Assembly: GCA_031259805.1 (NCBI GenBank)
Contig: JAIRKX010000005.1
Location: 1-9,946, forward strand
From: Prevotellaceae bacterium
GTDB taxonomy: Bacteria > Bacteroidota > Bacteroidia > Bacteroidales > UBA932
Length of the DNA stretch: 9,946 bases
Direction of reading: 5' to 3'
Position numbers and translations under genes: made by a program. Under the pieces are notes generated by a model that saw only the letters and a list, made by a program, of their open reading frames with translations, searched no databases and was not told where the DNA came from. Of this stretch, positions 7,601-9,946 are shown piece after piece (the first letter of the stretch is position 1; each line of letters opens with the position of its first letter).

Positions 7601-8786
7601 AGGAGAGTTTGCGGGCGTTTTCGACTTTTTCAAAATCGCTGCCGCTACGTAATCCTATCGCCGTAAGGTAAGCCGTTACGTCCTGCGTTTGCCGGATGTT
7701 GTCTTTATTGATGAGGGTATAGAGGTTGTTGCTGTTCTTTGAGGAGGGCAGTCCGTTGCCACTGCCGGAGAATAGCGAGGTATTGTATATCCGGTCGCGT
7801 TCGCCGTCGTCGATGAATGCGACAAAGTTGCGGGTCTCTTCGAAGCGTCCGCTTTTATTTGTTACCCAGACCTCAATTCGCTTGATGTTGATTCCGGAGA
7901 GGACGAGGGGCAAGTGCCCAAGCCATCGGTCATAGTTTTCTTTAAAGTAATGCGACAGGAAAAAGTGCCGGTTGGCGTCGTACTGGTCGGCGTTGATTTC
8001 AAAGACGCTGGTTTGCCCGCCGCCGACCAGTTCGACGGTTTTCGATTGCGCGCGCTGTACCGACGCGACCAACGCTACGTCTAATTTTCCGAAACGCAAG
8101 TCGATTTTTCCTCCAAACAAACTCTGACTTCCTGTAATCAAGGAGCCGTCGAGCGGGAAGGCAATGTTTCCCGCTTCGATTTTTTGAATAATATCGTCTT
8201 CGTTGCCGGCGTATTCGATTTTCAGGTTGGTTTCAAAATCAAAGGTCGCTTCGGTGTTATAATTGAAATTCAATTTCAGCCGTTCGCCGATACTGCCGGT
8301 GATATTGAATTGCATTTGTGCCTGAAAATCGAAATTGAAGGCTGTCCGGTAGCGTTCGGCAATAATCGGGTTGTCGGCATAATTCCATTTGCCTCCGAAG
8401 GTGAGGTTGACCGACATCTGGGGATTGATGACAATTTCGTTTGAGCCGAATATTTTGGCAAAGGCATCGTTATTTACGCCTATGCGGAAACTTGAGGGGA
8501 TGAGGTTGTCTCCTGTAGCGCCGAGGCGTCCCTGCCCGTCGCTACGTTGTTGCGCCCAGCCTTCGCGAAGCGTCTGCGAAAACTGCTCGCGTCGGTATTC
8601 TTCGGAGCTTAAGACTTTATAGGGGATGGTGCGCCGCGTATCGTAGGCGTGATAGTAGAGGTAATTGTGCGTTACCGGATCGTACACTACCACCGGTTTT
8701 TCCGACTGTAACGAGGACTGCGCCCATGTCGGGGCAAGCGCGAAGCATAGAGAACAGATCCAAAGAAACCGATGTACGCCCTTCAT
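1602..8786 (-). CDS. sprA: SprA/Sov, type IX secretion outer-membrane translocon
   Basis: SprA (Sov in Porphyromonas gingivalis) is the very large outer-membrane beta-barrel through which T9SS cargo with C-terminal sorting domains leaves the periplasm. The Flavobacterium johnsoniae homologue is a 36-strand barrel that works with PorV and a plug protein. The 2394-aa length matches the family, about 2400-2500 aa. Residues 1-22 form a signal peptide with a hydrophobic core and a TWA cleavage site before QSS. The first SprA N-terminal-type region begins around residue 96 (IPSSFRIGVNNDAFAKIFG), with NLTFGGKW shortly after. A second similar region lies near the middle, and the rest is dominated by alternating amphipathic strands rich in aromatics, Asn and Thr. 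The frame is uninterrupted. The ATG at 8786 is two bases from the ruvA stop, so translation is probably coupled. Partners such as porV, gldK-N and sorting-domain cargo are not in this window. Confidence 0.97.
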   Translation of the reverse strand: MKGVHRFLWICSLCFALAPTWAQSSLQSEKPVVVYDPVTHNYLYYHAYDTRRTIPYKVLSSEEYRREQFSQTLREGWAQQRSDGQGRLGATGDNLIPSSFRIGVNNDAFAKIFGSNEIVINPQMSVNLTFGGKWNYADNPIIAERYRTAFNFDFQAQMQFNITGSIGERLKLNFNYNTEATFDFETNLKIEYAGNEDDIIQKIEAGNIAFPLDGSLITGSQSLFGGKIDLRFGKLDVALVASVQRAQSKTVELVGGGQTSVFEINADQYDANRHFFLSHYFKENYDRWLGHLPLVLSGINIKRIEVWVTNKSGRFEETRNFVAFIDDGERDRIYNTSLFSGSGNGLPSSKNSNNLYTLINKDNIRQTQDVTAYLTAIGLRSGSDFEKVENARKLSSTDYTVNTQLGYISLNAALNADEILAVAYEYEAFGVTYKVGELSTDGIMSPDMLTLKLLKGTSFSPRFPTWELMMKNVYAIDAYQINRDDFILDIMYENAEAGTALPYISEGTIAEKPLLRVLNLDNLNTQNDASPDGMFDFVEGITVLSSRGRIIFPVREPFGRYLEQKIGDPVLAEKYVYKELYDSTLTKAQSFAEKNKFRLVGSYQSEGGDEIRLDAMNVPQGSVVVTAGGVKLIEGVDYEVNYIGGTVRILNRSYLESGVPLKVSLENRELFNLQTKTLLGTRLKYTFNDNFYIGGTLLHLSERPLTQKVNWGDEPISNTIWGLNTAFRTDVPWLTKAVDALPFLETKANSSLTFDAEFAHFLPGHASAIGSNGAAFIDDFEGSQTTLDLRSHAAWSLASVPQGQSPLFPDGDLTGLATGFNRALLSWFYIYPDFVRNTSYTPGYMRADPFRFQRNWYVCEIQINDLFPDREEIIGSPTNLQVLNMTYYPDERGPYNYSVNARADGRLLAPETRWAGVQRPLPITDFETANYDYIECWLMDPFVYKPNATGGKLYFNLGSISEDVLKDGLKSFENGFSSPEDSTRFISTAWGRVPKDPQITLTFDNDYDKRQYQDIGYDGLNDAYEGTHFADYVNQMRSLISNTEARNRIENDPSGDNYRYYLDPVYDNTQADILTRYQYYNGTDGNSRPSDGGENTMGMINPDMEDMNRDYTMNETESYYQYELDLTPANMRIGSNYITDIREVTKNEFNGVKTVKFYQIKIPISEGAAIGGISDFKSIRFIRMFMRGFTDTTIFRFATLQLVRGEWRRYDQSMIDGQEILAQPEMSNAGFDISAVNIEENSHRTPVNYILPPDASRQIDPGQYQVRQLNEQAMELRINDLADGDARAAYKNVTFDFRKYRRLIMDVHAEEIPGKPLHDNDVSIFIRIGSDYRYNYYEYEVPLALTPPGFYTDNQREIVWRTENKVDINLDVLTDAKLERNEYVRRFGGSITTVYEKTDGNNRVRIAGNPNLGQVRIVMIGVRNPSKQRSPSDDGLEKSVIVWVNELRLSNFNESSGFAANARIAAKLADFGNVSLSGNMQTPNFGGLESRMNERSMDYVYQYDVITNFELGMFFPKSIGVRLPLFFGFSENFTNPQYYPFDQDVLYDQAMRGLTSYERDSIKRLTQDYTRRLSFNATNVRVLANSTNPAVFSLSNLTMSFAYNQVFARNPRTDHKLDETYHFNLGYAYNVQPFYVEPLKNIPWLRSPWLQLIRDFNFNPYPNQFAFNADISRTYRETQYRSVMAPEIVIPPTVSKDFLWDNNYSFVWDITRSIKVDFVATNRARIDEPEGIINKRLDPEGYRHWHDSTWTNFWNLGRNVFYNQQINAQWMVPINKIPLLSWVSSAVQYNAGYTWEAAPVLNDTTYDPGNTISNFRNIGINGNLSLESLYNMSPFLRNINNEFSGRGPTRPPEMVSKTYESPKMRFTANRRRTIRHNLKTDDIRTQIFDANGREIQGKVDVLNKNTLAITLDEDANAVMVKVTGRVPKKQNPINIAAKALLRIAMMIRTVSISHSSNDASTLPGFKPYAHIMGWGQTNNVWAPGWPFVLGYQDENFLNYARQQKWLSADTTIINPYIMTHMTMLNIRTTLEPWPALKIDLGFTRNYSENNSWYNVTSSVNQRQATGNFSISTISIATAFENPTAGNDFASKSFDNFLQARTTIARRQAEARAALGQENYDPNRLVDGYPDGFSSLSQEVLIPAFLAAYTGRSPERISLSNFPLWPLPSWQLTYNWQPKGKTQQQGLITSLTVMSKYSSMYSINAYTYNQAYTLSDIVDGRNMLGDFIPMNDIMLASIREELTPVYVDVGWMNNLSTRFEWARNRTLSLSLSNNQIMETRRTTYIIGAGYTFREIPLIFRFAAGNSRNVRTTLRVRADLSVQDEMTILRKIVLEDDAIPQVSSGQYNISIKLSADYTVSSNLTLRLFFDRMVNNPYVSSIATANTNAGLSINLSL

Positions 8787-8788
8787 AA

Positions 8789-9373
8789 TTATAATCGCTT
8801 CAAGGCAGCCTTGATGAGTTGTTCGGCCGTATACAGGGTATTTTCCCTGATGAGGGATTGGATGGCTTTTTCGGCGGGCGCTTTGGCGAATCCTAACATA
8901 ATCAGTGCGGCCATCGCTTCTTCGTGGACGGCTTTCGGCAAAGGCGCTCCATTGCCGCCGGACGACAGGAGTGTCTTCCCGATGCGGTCTTTCAAATCGA
9001 CTACGATACGCTGGGCGGTCTTCATTCCGATGCCTTTAATCCCTTGTAGTCTTTGTACATCATCGTGCTGAATAACGTGTCGCACTTCGGCCGACGAGAG
9101 CGACGAGAGCACCATCCGCGCCGTATTCGGGCCTACGCCCGAAACACCTACTAACAGCCGGAATATCTCACGTTCTTCTTTATCAAAAAAACCGTACAGT
9201 TGTTCGGCGTCTTCGCGCACAATATGATGCAACCACAATTGCACCTGCTGTGTTTGTCCGATATGTCCGTATGTTTGCAGCGAGATATGCACCGCATAGC
9301 CTATGCCGCCCGCATCAATGACCACATACGTTGGCGTTAGTTCCGCCACAAAACCTTTGATAAATTCATACAT
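8789..9373 (-). CDS. ruvA: Holliday junction DNA helicase subunit RuvA
   Basis: RuvA binds four-way DNA junctions as a tetramer and loads the RuvB motor for branch migration in homologous recombination and repair. The 194-aa length is typical. The N-terminal OB-fold domain (about 1-63) includes VREDAEQLYGF, with Glu54 and Asp55 at the place of the acidic pin that keeps duplex arms apart. Two helix-hairpin-helix motifs follow, GVSGVGPNTA (76-85) and GIKGIGMKTA (111-120). After a Gly/Pro-rich linker comes domain III (about 148-194), which contacts RuvB. The ATG at 9373 gives MYEFIKG, the usual family start. Little Shine-Dalgarno signal is visible, as is common in this phylum. A promoter lies about 30 bases upstream. 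ruvB and ruvC are not in the window. Confidence 0.96.
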   Translation of the reverse strand: MYEFIKGFVAELTPTYVVIDAGGIGYAVHISLQTYGHIGQTQQVQLWLHHIVREDAEQLYGFFDKEEREIFRLLVGVSGVGPNTARMVLSSLSSAEVRHVIQHDDVQRLQGIKGIGMKTAQRIVVDLKDRIGKTLLSSGGNGAPLPKAVHEEAMAALIMLGFAKAPAEKAIQSLIRENTLYTAEQLIKAALKRL

Positions 9374-9402
9374 AAAGCGGCTTGTTCAAAAAGATATGAA
9401 CG

Positions 9403-9433
9403 CAAAGGTAGTATTTTTTCTTTAGATGATCAA
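9403..9433 (-). promoter_or_regulatory. Promoter of the ruvA-sprA-gcvH operon
   Basis: On the minus strand the site reads TTG (9431-9433), 20 nt, TACCTTTG (9403-9410), a full match to the Bacteroidota consensus. Transcription would begin near 9396 and leave a leader of about 20 nt before the ruvA ATG. With no obvious promoter or terminator between the genes, it probably drives all three. Confidence 0.65.
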
Positions 9434-9494
9434 GTATTTTTGCGTGAGGCGTGATGCGTAAAACGTCCCACAGGGACAGGGCGCTTACCCCTGC

Positions 9495-9528
9495 TTTTCT
9501 AAACTACTTTTTGATTAGTTTTAGAAAA
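9495..9528. repeat. AT-rich inverted repeat around a promoter element
   Basis: TTTTCTAAACTA (9495-9506) and TAGTTTTAGAAAA (9516-9528) are reverse complements with one extra A, separated by nine bases. The spacer holds the TTTG of a plus-strand promoter-like site. The placement would suit an operator for a dimeric regulator, but no regulator gene is nearby and this role is inference. Confidence 0.55.
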
Positions 9529-9541
9529 AAACATACCTTTG
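9510..9541 (+). promoter_or_regulatory. Plus-strand promoter-like site, divergent from ruvA
   Basis: TTTG (9510-9513), 20 nt, TACCTTTG (9534-9541) is a full consensus match on the plus strand. It would start transcription near 9548, running into the inverted-repeat-bounded segment and whatever lies beyond the window. No plus-strand gene is present here, so the target is unknown. Confidence 0.45.
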
Positions 9542-9573
9542 GCGGCGGTGAAAACATACTTTTGTCGGCAGTT
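9528..9573 (+). repeat. Two 23-bp direct repeats carrying TAnnTTTG motifs
   Basis: The units at 9528-9550 and 9551-9573 match at 19 of 23 positions; both follow the pattern AAAACATACYTTTGKCGGCR. Each contains an octamer of the -7 type: TACCTTTG at 9534-9541 and TACTTTTG at 9557-9564. Only the first has a well-spaced -33 element. The units abut the inverted-repeat-bounded segment that starts at 9581. Confidence 0.7.
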
Positions 9574-9580
9574 CCAATTT

Positions 9581-9946
9581 TGATTAAATTAGTGAGTTAA
9601 TCAAAAAGCTTTTTCCCTTTTTCCACACTCTCATTTTTAATCATTTCTATCGTCCTGCGCTCGTTTTTTCTCCGGCGCTTTTTTTGTTTACTTCATTTTT
9701 ATAATCTCCTTATATCTCTCTACTTACTCTTCGTCATTTTTTTAAAATGCACATTCATTCTTCCCCTTATTCGTCCCCCGTTTTTTGCTTTTTAACGCTT
9801 TGGTTTCGCATCTATTAAGGAGACCGAAACAAGCTCGTTTTTCCCTCGATTCTTCCCCCAATTCGTCTCTCTGTGCAAAAGCGGCAGTGCTATCTCCTGA
9901 TTCTCAGTCGTTGCAATTTTAAAAAATTAACTCACTAATTTAATCA
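9581..9946. mobile_element. 366-bp segment bounded by 20-bp inverted repeats, MITE-like
   Basis: TGATTAAATTAGTGAGTTAA at 9581-9600 recurs as its exact reverse complement at 9927-9946, enclosing 326 bp. The right copy ends at the last base of the window, so the arms may be longer and target duplications cannot be tested. The left end also forms its own foldback: TTTTGATTAA (9578-9587) and TTAATCAAAA (9597-9606). The interior holds no frame longer than about 15 codons in the frames I followed and is strongly pyrimidine-rich on the plus strand, with 48 of 60 bases at 9661-9720. Terminal repeats, short length and lack of coding fit a non-autonomous transposable element. An invertible segment or a repeated non-coding RNA unit are alternatives. 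I do not recognise the family. Confidence 0.4.

Noticed and set aside
9465..9493. Hairpins GTCCC/GGGAC and CAGGG/CCCTG as a plus-strand terminator
   Set aside because: The stems are only 5 bp, share bases with each other, and the T-rich tail is short. No plus-strand gene ends there.
9581..9946. Invertible promoter of the Bacteroides capsule type
   Set aside because: The inverted-repeat geometry would fit, but I find no TAnnTTTG motif on either strand inside the segment and no invertase gene nearby. Kept only as an alternative.

Overview
This window looks like a chromosomal segment from a member of the Bacteroidota, most likely order Bacteroidales. Three things point there: a full-length SprA/Sov protein, the outer-membrane translocon of the type IX secretion system (T9SS), found only in this phylum; the gene order ruvA-sprA-gcvH, which I recall as recurrent in T9SS-bearing Bacteroidota; and promoter-like sites of the Bacteroidota type (TTG/TTTG, about 20 nt, TAnnTTTG). 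A Tannerella- or Porphyromonas-like genus is plausible but cannot be fixed from this sequence alone.

Layout. All three firm genes lie on the minus strand and are read from right to left: ruvA (9373 to 8789), sprA (8786 to 1602) and gcvH (1563 to 1189). Two bases separate ruvA from sprA and 38 bases separate sprA from gcvH. A canonical promoter sits about 30 bases upstream of ruvA (9403-9433). A GC-rich hairpin with a T-rich tail lies about 100 bases after gcvH (1058-1092). The block therefore reads as one operon. Functionally it mixes DNA repair (Holliday-junction recognition), protein secretion (a giant outer-membrane beta-barrel) and one-carbon metabolism (the lipoyl carrier of glycine cleavage). 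No metabolic logic is evident, so the arrangement probably reflects conserved synteny.

Left flank (1-1188) has no conventional protein gene but is not empty. It holds a G-rich repeated region (35-83), a perfect 9-bp inverted repeat (144-163) and eight 21-bp tandem units with palindromic cores (186-353). It also has a 38-codon minus-strand ORF (422-538) behind a promoter-like site (566-595). A second promoter-like site (956-986) faces a strong minus-strand terminator (762-798), which together outline a possible small RNA of about 185 nt.

Right flank (9374-9946) holds the ruvA promoter, then an AT-rich inverted repeat wrapped around a plus-strand promoter-like site, then two 23-bp direct repeats that each carry a TAnnTTTG motif. 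Last is a 366-bp segment bounded by perfect 20-bp inverted repeats, whose interior is strongly pyrimidine-rich on the plus strand. Its right repeat ends exactly at the window edge. This is the least explained part of the window; a non-autonomous mobile element (MITE-like) is the simplest reading, but it is unproven.
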